DNA of 64,000 nucleotides from Marsupella aquatica (GCA_973895155.1 OZ316892.1:8308001-8372000); one strand, 5' to 3'; shown: positions 1 through 12,701, numbered from the stretch's first letter. Numbers and translations: made by a program. Notes: generated by a model from the sequence alone, not told the origin.

Positions 1-2570
1 GAATCTAAATGATTGATTTTTACACGTACTTGAGTGCTCGTAATTTGTCCAGGCAGAAACCGCCCGTGAGACTTCTATGCAGAGCTCTGCAGGAGGGCAG
101 CAAGAGAAGGTATGCGACTATATTCTCTTGGCTTGCAACATAAATTCTCAGCTGGTCCTCAAGAATTCGTAGTACGGGTGGAGGACTCGTCCTTCCGATT
201 GTTCAGATATGTTTAGAAAGTTGCTACTAATCATATTTTCATTGTAAATAGCAGTAGCAGTCAAGCTTGTACTCATATTAGTTCTTAGATAATAGTTGCA
301 AGAAGAATATGAAAGAAGGATTACGTTTTCCAATTTCACTGACTAAAGTGAAAGAAAAGCTTTGGAAAATTGCTGCCTTTTCCACTCTTCTCGTTGTCAG
401 CATGGCAGATTTTCTCAAGAATTGGAATCCTATAATCTCTAAACTTGGAAACTATGATAAACGTTCGGGATACAAAAAACGCTTCAATTGCATTATGTCA
501 ATCAATCCATCCTGTCTACCATTGAAGAGTACGTCAATGATTATAAGGTATGTTGTCTGGTCCTTGGTTCAGACTCGTTGGACAGATGACATGGTGATTG
601 GTTGGGCAGCAGAGCAACTTTGCTGGATTGTTTCACACTATATGATGCTCGGCTTTGAGCTGGAACTGTATTCTCTTAATGAGTACTGCATGGTATACTG
701 GTGCGTGTTTTTACTTTTGTAGTTTTACCTGATGATAGGAAACAAAATGCATACTACAGTAGCTGGTGTCTTTGGCATTACTCAAAGTAACTACAAGATA
801 TCTTTCTTTGCTCTATATAAGAATTTAAATTAGCAGTCAAGTGCGGAATGTGCAGGGTCAAGCTGCCATTAATGACTCAGAAGGGAAAGAAAATAGATAG
901 ATGTCAGTAGTGTTGTGATCTAATATGTTTTCATGTCTCCTGACAGTGGATGTGATTATTGAAAACGCAGGTACCTGGATCATGCGTTGCTGTCGTTGTT
1001 GCATTATAAGCTAGCTAAAGAGAGGCGGTTAAATGAGCTTCTCAAGGCCAACGACACCTCGTCTGATTCAGGTGGTATTCATTTGGCTTTTACTCCACGT
1101 GCAATGGTTTTGCATTGACTATTCTCGAATACTTTCCTTCCTAAACAGTTGGAACAACTTGAACTGAAGTGAATACTACAATGTTTTTAACTGTAGATAA
1201 ATAGTGAAATATGTATTGGAGTTTCTACATTTCTGCACAAAGATAAACAGCCTCGCTTTCTGAGTATTGTCAGGGCATTCCTACAATGAATTAAGTATAG
1301 AAGAGCATGAGGACAGGAAACACTACGGCTTGCATCCAAGAACCTAGAAAATTGGGGAAGAGCCAGGTTAGACTGCATTCAGGACGAGTTCATGACTCTT
1401 TTCGTTGCCTCCATAGGCTTACACGGAAGACATCGCTTTCTCTGTTGTTATCATCATCAGCCAAAAAGAAGGGGAAGAAGAAAAAGGGGGGACAAGTGAA
1501 GCCGTCTGCCAATAAGGAAGTCCGTTTCACTCCTAGCGTGCTGCTTCTTCAATGCTACAGTGATCTTGCCAAGGGATTCGTTTCGGTAAAGAGGCTACCC
1601 TAGTTGATTTTGAGATTGTTTCGAAATGCAAGACGGGTTTGGAGACCCATACTGTGATCATACAAATGCGCTTGTTTCGGGCAAGCCCTGTGAGTTGGTT
1701 TTGTATCTCAATCTTCTTTTTATAGAGTTATTGTCTCTTAAGTTGTTTTACTAGGCATTGGGCTTTGCCAAGAAGAGAGCAACTGTGTTGGATGACATTC
1801 AGAGATATTTGTGGATTATGATTGAATTAGAGTTTTCGTGCAGATGCTTGCAGCTTTGACTGCAGACCGCAAGATAATCCATCGTGATACAATTTTTAAC
1901 TCTGAGCTAGAGGTGACATGCCATGTGGCACTCTTTCTCCTTTTTATTTAGTTTTCTCATCGTTTCGTTGTCATAAGGTGAATGACTGTCGGTAAATTGG
2001 AGCCTAGCACTCCCGCAAAGAACTCTATGGGCCAACGCGATATTTCCGTTTTATCTACTAAAGAATTGACTTGTTTTGAATGTCTACAGAGGTTTATGCA
2101 AAGATTTGAGCTCTTTCACAGGATTGTGGTACCTGAGCCTATGACATATCTCGACTTTCGAGAGGCCACAAGGCACAAGCGGCAATCGGTAATAGTGCCT
2201 AGCTGACTTTCTATGCTTACAAGTTATGCTTAGTTGTTTCCCTGAAGAGATGTCTAGTGTATTGTACAAAATAATCATGGAAAAGTGGGTGTGGCAGATT
2301 AAGGAACTTTATCAGGTGGCTTACGACCACTTCATGGCAGTGCAGCAGCATGTCCAAGAGCTAACACAAGCAGTTGCCAAAGTCACTAAAATAGAAATAG
2401 TCAGCAAGGCTCAGAGAACCGTCGAAGCTCGACAATTGGAACAGGTTGCTCTGAGAAATCGTGTGGCCCTGCAGATCGCACACCAGGCAGGACCTGGGGA
2501 CAACCTTCGGGTGTCTTTTGAGTTCTCCCAGCATCCCTGTTTTGCAGTAGCGGTTGTTAAAAAGCCTTGA
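1..2570 (+). CDS. NAA35: NAA35/MAK10-like auxiliary subunit of NatC N-acetyltransferase (5' end outside window)
   Basis: NatC acetylates protein N termini co-translationally; NAA35 is its large ribosome-binding auxiliary subunit. Exons that join in phase: one ending at 700 (start unclear, perhaps 401), 971-1071, 1383-1585, 1844-1912, 2090-2188, then a last exon from about 2250 to the stop at 2570. An earlier exon may lie at 53-109. Family marks I recognise are the segment around LGFELELYS...EYCMVYWYLD across the 700/971 junction, a Lys-rich linker (1383-1585), a PMTYLDF stretch (2090-2188) and a C terminus close to VSFEF..HPCFAVAVVKK. Phases agree at 700/971 (2), 1071/1383 (1), 1585/1844 (0) and 1912/2090 (0). 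The acceptor of the last exon is the weakest call: the obvious AG at 2233 is out of frame, so GAG at 2247-2249 or CAG at 2295-2297 must serve. The gene looks functional. An exon copy of it lies at 12702-13004. Confidence 0.7.
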
Positions 2571-3136
2571 GTTATCATTTTTGCCTGTTGGCTTAGATCT
2601 AATTTTATTTAATTATTTAGGAAGGGTTCTCTCAACCCTGCGACGATAGGAAGGTGTATTCCAATCCATGTTAGGAGGTATTTTTTGAGTAAAGATTTAA
2701 GGGTGTTTGCAATTCATTTGTGTCGTTGCTCACCATGCGCTTGCGATGATTTTACCAAATTTGGGATGTTTTCTATCATAGAAACTCTTTAATCACCTTC
2801 TTTGGTGATTTGCAACCATATGGTGTGCCGGAGGGCACTAGAGAAAGAATCTACCTCGCAGCATGTCAGTCATACTTGAGAAAGACAGCAGTCCCCTTGT
2901 TTATAGCGATACTTCCTGTTAGAATAAATGTTGATTCTGGCCATCTTTCTGTGGAGGCTTTAGCTGTTCCTCTTTTGTCTCAACTCTCCTACATGCTAGC
3001 ATTGGCTTCAGGTTTACTCCAACGAACAGAACGGATCCTGGGTGCCCAACATCCTATTTGTTGTGACTAACATCTGATGGACAAGAATCAAAACTGCTTT
3101 ATTAATAATTGCACATCAATCATGTTTTAGATCGTA
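2571..3136. other. Intergenic region between NAA35-like gene and membrane-protein copy 1
   Basis: No convincing gene. An 86-codon open frame at 2810-3070 (+) has no recognisable domain; it could be a leftover exon, but nothing supports this. From about 3137 the sequence matches the region downstream of the third membrane-protein gene (37130-37268), so it is probably the 3' UTR of the next gene. Confidence 0.4.
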
Positions 3137-3288
3137 CAAACGAGAGTAAAGCTTCTCCCAGGTTAGGAAAGCCTATAGTAGGTAGATATCCAACCTCTTC
3201 AATATGTGCCCTACACTTCTTTTCATCAAGCTTTTGGAGACAAAAGGATCATCACTTCAATTGTTACACTCTTATCTATCCTTATCTT

Positions 3289-5541
3289 CTATGAGAATGT
3301 CAGTAGCCTCTCAAAACTGACGATTGGACCCGCAGAAACTAAATAAGCTGGGAGACGTTTCTTCTTCCGGAGTAAGGCTGTATGCAAGGTGATCTTTGCA
3401 TCCCATTCTAGATGTTCCTGCTGTATTTCAGCACTTGGGTGCAGCTCCCATGAGGCTTCTGCTACGAACGATGCTGGATGAATGTGCATATGATCTGGAC
3501 GTATCCCCAGCAGTGGTCTAGAGCCCCACATAGCCGTATTGAATTGAAGTCTCCTGCCATTGAAATATCTGTGCAGTTCCCAAGTCCATGACACTGAGTT
3601 GGTGGCATTATCTCTCTGAGCAGGACTCCATCCATATGCAGGGGCACTTTGAGAAACAGTATTGCCAATTTCGTACGACACAGAAGCTTGCCTAGGACAG
3701 ACTAAAGGGATCTGAGCTTTAAGGGAGGAATTTCGTTGCATCTCAAAGATCTCGGGTGTATGGTGGGGCTGTAGCGACAGACGGTGGCAAGTGCTGATGG
3801 CTTTATGCTTCGAGCACGCTTCGATGAATATCTTGTAGATAAACACTGTTTTGCAATTGTTGTGACAGGATTGATTCTGAGTAGCGCAGTTTCGCGTGCA
3901 ACAGTTAATCACACCAAAGTCCACCTGTTCCATGCTCAGTTGCACTGTTGTGATCTCCCGGCTCCTGTGTGAACACATTCACAGCCATAATGAACAGAGT
4001 TTCAATCAGAATGAACACATTCACAGCCATAATGAACAGAGTTTCAATCAGAATCGGACAGCATGTGTCACGGCATCTGTGAGGGCATTGTAACTTGGAT
4101 AAGAAGAACACCCTGGGCTGGGCCGAACCCAATAAAAGCGTAGAATTGAAACAGGATTCAGCACATTCCAGTAAAAAGGTAAGGAAGAGCAAGAAAGAAG
4201 CTGTTAGGCAGAGCATATATAAAAAGTAAGGAAGAGCTAGAAAGAACCTGTTGCGCAGTAAGTACATAGTATATATCAGACGCCAAAGAACCAAAAGGGC
4301 CTGGGCCCTACTATGTTGGGCAGAGCATATATAGCATATATATATATATATATATCAGACTACTCAAAACAGAAAGCGCCTCGGCCCTACTAAGGACAGT
4401 GAATGCCTGTGTAGTGGTATGAAATTACGAACAATCAAGCTACAGCAAACAAGTAAACATATCAGACTGCCGAAGAACAAAAAGCTCCTCGGCCTACTAT
4501 GTGGGGGAAAACGTAATATGTTATATCTATATCAAACTGCTGAAAACAAAAAGCGCTTCGGCAGTACTAAGGACAGTGAATGCCTGAGTTCTGTGTACTC
4601 TTTAGTGGTGTAAGTGTGAACCTACGAACGATCAAGCTACAACAAAAATGTTGACAAGACTATGCAGACACTGTTTGGGCAGAACGTGCTAAAACAAATT
4701 CAAGGGCAGGCAGCACCCGGTAAAACTGTGGCGTGAGGATTCTGTTGACTGACCTTGTGCAAGCTAGGCGGAAAAAGAGTTCGGCAAAAGGTTCTCGGTC
4801 TGCTCCCGCCAAGCGGAAAGATTTGCCACTGCAGGTCAATTTTTGAAGCAGCCAGTTCCGGGTCCATTCACGGGCCCCCTGCGTTCGAAACGACATCGAC
4901 TCGGCGCTCGCTCTCCTAGTCGGGTTTCCAGCGACATCATCTGATACAGCAACCATGGAGTGTCAGTCGTAACCAGTCACGACTTTGGCATTTTCCAAAC
5001 ACCACTACGGTCTCTTCTAATTAGAAAAAGCTCACATCGGATACAGCAACCATGGAGTGTCAATCGTACCCAGTCACGACGTTGACATTTTCCAAACACC
5101 ACTACGGTCTCTTCTAGTTAGAAAAAGCTCACTGGAGTGAAATTTCTTGTCTGGAGTTTAAAACACAATTCGTGAATTGGATTGCCTATCTTGCGGAATG
5201 TCTCATGCTCTCTACAAATGACGTGCCTAGGGATCCATTAGACATGCAGATCGCTATTATACCATCAAACTGGACCCGAACAGCAATTACCCGACGGAGC
5301 ACACATGTTATCCAGCAGGCATCATTGAGCTAAGTAGAATGTAACAAGTACCCGCAGGCAGAGCCACCGGCATGAGAAGAAGGGGAGCTTCAGAGGAGCG
5401 AGATTGACTTGTATTGTCGTTGACGGGAGCCGCACCAGCCATCACAGCTGCCACCACAAACCCAATGTACACAAAAACGGCCGCTGCAACCACAAAGGCA
5501 GCGCACAGGCGGGCCGAATCGTCGTCCATATTTCCAAGCAT
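3289..5541 (-). CDS. Single-pass membrane protein with Cys-rich domain, paralogue 1 (unrecognised family)
   Basis: I do not recognise this family. Three exons on the minus strand join in phase: 5541-5352, 4940-4754 and 3964-3289, giving 350 residues. Exon 1 encodes an acidic stretch (MDDD) and one hydrophobic segment, about residues 13-35, then a Ser/Pro-rich linker. Exon 2 encodes a block with WTRNWLLQKL and REPFAELFFRLACTR. Exon 3 encodes a Cys-rich start (CC...C...C within ~20 residues) and a Trp-rich C-terminal domain. Donors are GG|GTACTT and AG|GTCAGT; acceptors are CAG|ATGATG and CAG|GAGC. The start was placed at 5541. The longer N terminus of paralogue 3 is lost here because the upstream ATG frame runs into a stop after about 14 codons. 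Exons 2 and 3 align end to end with paralogue 3. The preserved frames suggest a functional gene; the role is unknown. Confidence 0.65.
3971..4054. repeat. 42 bp tandem duplication in intron 2 of paralogue 1
   Basis: Two perfect 42 bp copies start at 3971 and 4013. They lie just upstream (in the minus sense) of the CAG acceptor of exon 3, so they lengthen the intron and do not alter the protein. Paralogue 3 has a single diverged copy here. Confidence 0.85.
4240..4640. repeat. Degenerate intronic repeats with a (TA)n run
   Basis: Imperfect copies of an ~80-180 bp unit, recognisable by 'aaagcgcctcggccctac' variants, occur near 4270, 4370, 4480 and 4550. A (TA)n run sits at 4335-4356. The corresponding intron of paralogue 3 (38210-38400) has fewer, diverged copies. 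Confidence 0.6.
4935..5130. repeat. ~97 bp tandem duplication spanning the exon 2 acceptor region of paralogue 1
   Basis: Two near-identical copies begin at about 4935 and 5032. The copy next to exon 2 keeps the AG acceptor (minus strand TGTATCAG). The outer copy has the change that removes the AG, so only one acceptor is usable. Confidence 0.8.
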
Positions 5542-6060
5542 GCTGTGGTTCACCTGGGAAGAAGATGAGTGAAGGGAATCTGAGCAACGGACATCTTGAC
5601 TGAGAAATGGTGGCCGCCAGAGTCGGGCCGAATTATATAGAGCCTAATTATCTAGCCTGCTGATTAATGCGCCAGACTTGCCTGATCACTCACGTTCTGA
5701 ACATTCAAATTGAAATCAATTGACTTGGGAATTCGGGGACGTAGCATTCTAGCTCTCGTCAGCTCGAGCTAATGAATGCAACGCTGAGCAAAAGTACGTC
5801 AAATGGTGAGGATCAAGATTGGTGAGGGCGTGCGGTGTCCGCGAAATTGTCTCAGTTCGATCCAAGGTGCCACCGTCCACCTCCGAAACGACTGCAAATC
5901 ACCAGATGCTCCGCTGGAGCAGATCTCTCTCCCCCTCTGTCTCTACGATCCTGGTCAATGAGTATGAGGGCGTGAACGGGGAAGAAAGCTGGTTGAAGTG
6001 GTTTCCAGGATCTCCACTCAGAATGTGATAACTTGGCGAGGGCATTATTGTCTATTTGTA
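5542..6060. promoter_or_regulatory. 5' region of paralogue 1, conserved with paralogue 3
   Basis: Sequence from the start codon to about 5930 is clearly related to 39277-39560 upstream of paralogue 3, including the segment with 'ggtgaggatc' and 'gcaaatcac'. It probably holds the promoter and 5' UTR. No specific motif is called. Confidence 0.4.
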
Positions 6061-6089
6061 TTTCAACCTTCGGAGCAGGGGAGCAGCAG

Positions 6090-6480
6090 AAAACGGTGAG
6101 GGAGAGCAGGAGATCTCAGCGAGGGAGAGCAGGAGATCTCAGCGTGTAAAAATAATACGTCGTCCCGTTATCGAGGACCACGTGTAAAAATAATAGGTCG
6201 TCTGGGAGCTTTACCGGGTTGACTGGAGCTACAGTACACGGGACTGCGTACAGTATGTAGAAGCTAGGCATAGACATCGAGCAGGAGACGCAGCTACAGT
6301 ATGTAGAAGCTAGGCTTAGACATCGAGCAGGAGAGCTTTAGTTCTTCGTATACTCCCATGATACGGCATTCGATCGGTCTAAAGAAATGGTCTTAGTTTT
6401 TTCGTAACTTTTTCACAAGATTCGAACGGTCTAACGAAACGGTCTAAGTTTTTTCCTAACTTTTTCACAAGATTATGTAG
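6090..6480. repeat. Several short tandem duplications
   Basis: Three pairs are visible: a ~26 bp unit at 6096-6150, a ~46 bp unit with 'gtatgtagaagctaggc' at 6251 and 6298, and a ~51 bp unit with 'cggtctaa...actttttcacaagatt' at 6372 and 6423. No gene is seen. Confidence 0.7.
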
Positions 6481-6529
6481 TTGTATTCCGGACAGCGCGA
6501 GGATAGAATCGTGCGACGATTTAGTGTGT

Positions 6530-7420
6530 GCAATGGCCCTCCAGTTTGCTTTGGTAAAAAAAACTCCCAAGTGCCCCCGACGTCTTGGAAAGTCCTCCTC
6601 AGTTTGTTCCGGCCAGCGCGAGGATGCGGACGCACGACACTAAAAATTCTGGCTCCCGGGTTCTGGCTGGAAGATGAGGTCACGGACGGGCTCAGATGGA
6701 GGTGATGACGCCATGACGGGACATAACTTGACGGTTCCTGTCGATGGGTAGGTCGTCGCCGTGGTCCGCATCAAGTAGGCCCTCGGAGATTCTGCCTGCT
6801 GTACTTGCCGTAGTGGAAAACTCACTTTCGCTCCGACGCCCGCTGAAGTACTTCCCGGTGTAGCCGACGGGGGATATTTGAGACCCCCTAATAATAAGGG
6901 TTCGACGCCCGCCCGTCCCACCCTAGTGGGCCCCTGCATGCCGTCGGTCGGTCACTTGCTCGCGCTCATGCCCTTGAAACCTTCACTTTATTATTGAAGC
7001 TGGCAGACTGGGCGTGAAATGCTGTACACATTGTGATTTCTCAGTCAGTTTTGCTCTGATCCTTCTCCACTGGTCGTAACATTCGTGAACACTGTGGGCT
7101 GCGGCAAACACGATAATTTGCTGCTGGGTCCACCTCCATTGACGGCTCCAGGAGCTGCTGCCTCTGGCGGGAGCAAGGAGGGACGGCAAACTTTGTTGTA
7201 TCGAATTACCTAGGCAAATAGAGTGGTGTGTTGTGGCAACGAATGGCGGCACACGTGTCCGCTCTAGGTATCCACTATTCAACTCCTCCGGCGGGTGTAT
7301 CAGATCAGATCCGGGCTGAATCGCTTATGGGCCGGTCTTGTGTGACAACACGGTGCTCGTGAGTGCAGACCCTTTCCTGTTTCGGGGAGGCTCGTTGCCC
7401 TCACAATGTTTGGCCATTTT
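6530..7420. repeat. Duplicated block X, copy 1
   Basis: Parts of this block align in the same orientation with 24640-25220, for example 'gcctaggcaaa' and the run from 'gcttatgggcc' to 'gtgcagaccc'. Short open frames exist on both strands but are not conserved between the copies, so I do not call a gene. Confidence 0.5.
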
Positions 7421-7809
7421 TATAATGTTTGGCCATTTTTATAATGTTTGGCGTATGGCCTTTGAAAGGGAAGAGTCATGACGAAGTAGACCCGAAGCTT
7501 ACGAATAGAAACTAGAGTTAAGGTCAAGGCTTCTAGACAAGACCGAAGCCTGGCGAACAGAAAGTAGAGGTAAGGTCTAGGATTCTAGATTAGACGAAGG
7601 GCTGTCTTGCATGTATTGTCTCACAAGTTTCTGACCCTCACCACTCCCGAAGTATCGGTGACAAGCTGAGGCAAATCTCCCCACTCCCGGCTTACCCTGC
7701 TACGTGGGACCTACCAAAGCCTGTGCGGTCTTGCTTGTCGTTTCCGCATCTAGATTTTCCAGGGCTCTGCTGGGCATTGTTTCATTGTTTTATTCCAGTT
7801 TCAAGGTCT
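7421..7809. other. Intergenic, short repeats only
   Basis: A 19 bp unit ('aatgtttggccatttttat') is repeated at 7405-7450. Two related segments with 'aactagag.taaggtc' occur at 7500 and 7560, and a third near 8140. No gene is supported. Confidence 0.5.
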
Positions 7810-8052
7810 GGGACCTCAAGGGCCTGAAAATTTCCAGCCCTTGCCCAGGTTCTTCACTTTGTATGTCATCAGGCCTGCCTCGAGGGGAGGTTTGAGGCAT
7901 ACAAATCTCACTCAATGTTGGCATACCAGGTGGGACCTCAAGGGCCTGAAAATTTCCAGCCCTTGCCCAGGTTCTTCACTTTGTATGTCATCAGGCCTGC
8001 CTAGAGGGGAGGTTTGAGGCATACAAATCTCACTCAATGTTGGCATACCAGG
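7810..8052. repeat. ~121 bp tandem duplication
   Basis: Two nearly identical copies begin with 'gggacctcaagggcctgaaa' at about 7810 and 7931. A diverged single copy of the same unit lies at 51910-52030, so the unit belongs to a dispersed repeat. Confidence 0.85.
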
Positions 8053-8602
8053 TGCTCAGTTCAGGGCCGGAAACTCAAGGACTCTGCACATGCAAGACGG
8101 CCCTAAAGCTTGTAGACCGTGAAGTTTGTAGACAATGCAACTAGAGACAAGGTCTTGGCAAACAGAAACTAGTTAAGGTTCAGGCTTCTAATTGCCGTAC
8201 TATGAGCTGTTTCTAATGCAACTTTTCAGGAGCTCAATCCGCCGCATGTCAGTCTTTTGCAGTCTCCAACCTTTCCTGTTTTTTTAGGCTCGACCAGTTA
8301 GCTTTACTGATGAGTAAAAGAAACCACGCAGTCGACTCGTCTAAGATATCGCATCCCTATCTGATTCCTAACGTTTCCAGACTTCCAGCGTTAGTGGCTA
8401 TATGCTAGAAATCACTCAGCCAGCACATGTACCTTGGACATTATCTTGTGACTACTGGAGAGCAAATATGTTCATTGGAATCCTCTTTCAATCAATCTAA
8501 GGATGTCAAAAACCCCAGGAAATACACATATACGACTGCAGCGTGTTCCATCAGTTTTAAAGCTTGTATAGAGGGAGATTTTGGCTGGATACCTTATTAT
8601 AG

Positions 8603-9270
8603 TGGTTGATGTCATTTATCATCAGAGTGCCAAAGTACAAAGAGGCCAAACCTGATACAGGATCCCAAAAGCGGGAAACCCAATACAGGAGGGGAAGGGA
8701 AAGCGATTGATCCCCGAGGGGGACAACGAGGCCCCACCAACCCAAGAGGCCAAAACAAACTGACAAGAACAACTAACTAACAAATTAAGTAGTGGTTTGA
8801 CAGCGTCCTTAGTTTGTTTCGAGAGAACGAGAAGAACCAGGAGAACGAAGAGACCGAAGAGCAGCGGACTAAGAAAAGAAGGGAAGGGAAGGGAAGGGAA
8901 GGGAAGGGAAGGGAAGGGAAGGGAAGGGAAGGGACGCGTACGTGGGCGAGGGATTGGGCTTTTCAAAGCTCGGCTTGGGTATGATCGGAAGGTTGCTTTG
9001 ACTCGCTGGCTGACAGTGGGTCTGCGGGAAGGTGGGAATTTTGGCTTTGGTGTCGAGAAGGCCGTGGCGAAATCAAGAAGGGGGCATTGGAGAATCGGAG
9101 GGGAGGCAGGGAGGAGTTTGTTTTTTGGGTTACTCCTGACTTGTTTGGCCTCTTTGGCCTTCTTGGGGTTTTTTTGCTTCCCCCCTTTATTGGGTTCTTT
9201 GGCCTTTGGGACCATGTCTCTAGGTTTGAAGTTTCTGTCTTTTTGGCAGTGTGATATATATAATGGTTGA
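8603..9270. repeat. Inverted pair of dispersed short elements around a (GGGAA)n microsatellite
   Basis: The left end (minus sense) and the right end (plus sense) both read 'attgggtt...ttttgggacc...ttggcac/cagt.tgat.ata..'. They are two head-to-head copies of the tail-bearing repeat also seen at 9735, 22425, 41275 and 60820. Between them lies a run of about 11 GGGAA units (8876-8934). Long open frames here on both strands are products of the simple repeat. Confidence 0.6.
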
Positions 9271-9734
9271 TGTGTGCAACATATTTTAGGTAAATGGAAG
9301 AATAATGCTCCACCTTATTTTCCATTTTTCAATGACCATATATCATCTTGTTTTCTAAGGATCCACAGACCTGTACAATCTCGTCGCTTACCACCTCTCG
9401 CTCTGAGGCCTTCTTTACTACTGTAGAGTGGCTCCAAGCATCAAAGATATTAATTGTATAACTGGAGGCTTGTTATCATGACGATCCTGGCTCAGATTTC
9501 GACTGGATAAGAATGAAGAGACTGCATCAGAAGTAGTGTTGGTGCACTTGCTTGACGATTCAAAATGTCCAAAGCCCAAACTGAGTAGGGTCTGTAAGCC
9601 TACCTGTCATTTATTGATTTCCAACAAGTTCTTTCAAGGATGAACAAAAAACTTTGCAAGGCTACAATTTCGAGTCAACTCAGAATTGAAGAAGCTTAGG
9701 GTTCCCAAAAGATTCTTCACGGGTACTGTGGGAA
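9271..9734. other. No gene seen
   Basis: No open frame with recognisable content and no clear repeat. Confidence 0.4.
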
Positions 9735-9830
9735 TACAAACTCTCCATTATATATGCCACTGCGAAAGAAGGGAAGACAGGGTCCCACAGGCAAAAGGCC
9801 CAATAAAAGAGAGGCTAGCAAAAAACTAGA
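9735..9830 (-). repeat. Dispersed tail-bearing repeat, minus copy
   Basis: Read on the minus strand it gives 'tattgggcctttt..cctgtgggaccctgtcttcc' followed by 'cagtggcatatataatgg', the same order as the copies at 9170-9270 and 41275-41420. Confidence 0.55.
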
Positions 9831-10089
9831 AAGAAAAAGACCCACTAATCATCGGACACTATCTATCGGCAAACTCCAATACTTGCAAAATAGATCTATA
9901 ACGATGAGGAGCTGAAGTGAATCTGGGCCGATCATAGCACAGGTATGTACGAAGGAGGTACTTCGCCTTCAGTCAAAGGAAGGACCTTTGAACTTTACTT
10001 GTAAGAAATATGTACTTTTACAATTATATGCATCTCAAATCCAATGCTCACAACACAAATTACTGAGAGGACCTACCTATCTCATGAAC

Positions 10090-11380
10090 TACTGTATATA
10101 TGAATTATTGGCTGAACTATTTTCGGCTAAGTGATGGGGGGCCCAGAAAAAGCCCCCAAGATAATTTTGTCAAAAATATATATGGACTGCAATATTGGAC
10201 TGCAATACTTCTATACAATTTCTCAAAAAACCAAAACAAAATCCAATGTATTTTATACAGTATTTGTATTCAGGCAAGATCATGATGGCTTACGTCGGCA
10301 GTGGAAAGTTTACTTCATTCTTTTGTTATTTTTCACTTTGTTTGTCTTAAGCTAAGTATATTTAATACTTGCTCTTTTTAGTTCAGCGATGTGACCCCCT
10401 TTGGTCACGGGCCGGGCCTGGTTAGTGAGCTTCAGTTCGATGACAAAAGATCACGAGTACACATGAATATTGAGACAACGAAGCCTGGGTGAAAATGGAG
10501 ACATGAGGGACATAAATCACATACCGCCAAATAATGGAGCAACGCTAAACTCAGCATAGTTGCAGGGTGACCCTCTGGACTCTGGACTCTGGACTCGAGA
10601 ATACACAGGCAATCACGACGTCAAGTTCATCTTTCAATCTACGTCCCGCACAATACACGTGGTTTGCAAAGAAGCTGGAGACATTGTCCATACCATGTCC
10701 TAACTAACACCAGAAGCACAAGAGCTTGTCTCATTTGACTGCTCTCTACGGCTCGATCCGCGACGCCTACGAGACTGTTCCTCATCTGGGATCCGTCTTG
10801 GGGCCCACCCATTTGTACTCTTCTCGCTTGAGCCCAAAGCCGAAAACAAAGATGAGGCGGGCAGGTAGGGTCCTGCTCCCGCATGCCCCCGTGCACTCGT
10901 AGTGAATTTAGTCGTACGAGTCACAGGGCGGCACCTCTACAGTGCCTACCTGCCAGATTCCGCCCCGCCCTGTCCTTCAGAGTGAGTAGTCGCTCCTCAA
11001 TGCCCACCGCGAGTAGAATGACGGATGAGATGGAAGGGGGCCAGTAAGATGGATTATACACTGTTTGAGCCAGAAATGAGAGTCGCGAAAGGAGCGCTTT
11101 TAGTTGTACAGTACTATTCTCTGTCTCTCGGGCCGCGAGACGACCAGCTCTCGGCCCCCGCGCAGATATCTTATTTTGAGTATTTCCATATTCAAAGTGC
11201 ATGGAGTCCACAATTTAACTCAATCTGAACGGTCGGTCATTCCAAACTAAGAATTCGCAGCAGCTACGCGGAAGAACACAGGGAAGAGATTGGAGGGACG
11301 AAGTCAGTCTTCGTTAGTTACTGATGAGTACTGAGTCGATAGAAAATGTTTCTGCAGTCCTAAATGCTACGGAAAGAACA
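10090..11380. repeat. Diverged segmental duplicate of 25786-28860
   Basis: At least three segments align in the same orientation with the region around membrane-protein paralogue 2: 10420-10640 with 25800-26470 ('gatgacaaaagatcac', 'caagttcatcttt'), 10795-10960 with 28725-28860 ('cccacccatttgt', 'tcgtacgagtcacaggg'), and 11180-11370 with 27935-28140 ('caatctgaacg'). The order of the last two is exchanged between copies. No gene is supported. Confidence 0.6.
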
Positions 11381-12701
11381 TGCCCGACAGCAGGCAGCAC
11401 GTGAGTAAATAGAAGCGGCGAAGATCAATAAGGAGATGGAAAGCGTTGTGACTTGTGACTTGCGAGGCATATTGCTCGCTGTAAAACAATTACAACAATT
11501 CAAACTGTACTTGGCGTGTTGCAATTATAAGATATTGCAAAGTTAACTCAATTTGGGAATCTGAAGGCCCCCATGGACAGCTTGACAAGATGTCCGGATG
11601 AACCAGGACAACCCAGATAATCATAGAAGAATTCGTTTTACTCGGAGAGCACTTTTTCTTTGTAAATCAACCTTGTCTATCCTATACAAGGTTGAGGTGT
11701 GTGATCCATCCTAACATTACGGATTTTACATATGGAGAGTTTCTAAATGTAGAAATTCTGCAGCACTGTCGTTGTATTTATGGATGTATTAGCAATTAAC
11801 CATAAATTCTGCACTTCTCCAGATTCCACTTAGAGTGCAAATACGGTCTAATTGCACAAATTGGGGCACCGCAGGGCTTGTATTTAGGGTGGGAGGATTC
11901 TAGTAGTTACAGGTTTTGAGAGATATGCTTAGCAGATTCCTTTCTGGAAAAAGTTTGCTTAATCAACCCCCTCCAGACTTTTCTCCAATCAGGATAGTTG
12001 ATGGAACTTTCAATCTCAGATCTAGACCATTGATAGACCTTAGGGGTTAGATCAAATAACAAGTTTCATTTTGGGAGTTGATCCATCCAATCCCAAGCAA
12101 GGACGACTACCGACCATGCTGCCATGCAATTTACGTAAGTTTTTTCAAGCGAAACGTGCACCAGAAATGGGGAGTGTCAAACTTTACAATCATTATTAAT
12201 TTATTGCCGAATTGAGTCTTGACTCCGTGGTCAACACTCCGCAAGCCTCAACAGTCCAGACACTCAGCACTTGATAAGGAGAGGTCACATTAATGCTCAC
12301 AGAATGAAATTGAATGCGAATAAGTTCCAATGAGTCACACACCACAGACGGTGGAGAGCTAGCAAATCGAATCCTTTGATCTGCACTGCACCGTGCCAAT
12401 CCGAAGTCATTCAAACACCATAGAAGGTGCTCAGACTAGCTACCTGCGGGTGGCAAATCGACCTCTCTAATCTTCAGTCGCCAAGAACTTGTCTTACTGG
12501 TGAACGTCAAAGTCTATTCTTCACTGTTAGTATGTATGTCGTGATCAATCCTTCTTTGCAACTTAATTATTTGAACGCCAGTAGCTCGTCAAAAGGGAAT
12601 GTTCGACCCATTTCACTTAATAGGCCAACAGGTATTTCTTGACCTGGGTATCTAGAGGATATCTTTCATCTCTCTACCTTAGAATTCAAATTGCATTCTA
12701 G
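11381..12701. other. No gene seen
   Basis: AT-rich sequence with only short open frames lacking recognisable content. Confidence 0.4.

Noticed and set aside
3905-4294. 129-codon minus frame overlapping paralogue 1 exon 3
   Set aside because: It runs through the 42 bp tandem duplication in the intron; the conserved CAG acceptor at 3965-3967 shows the coding exon begins after it.
8622-9215. Frames of 120-197 codons on both strands
   Set aside because: They run through a (GGGAA)n microsatellite and dispersed repeats; no domain is present.
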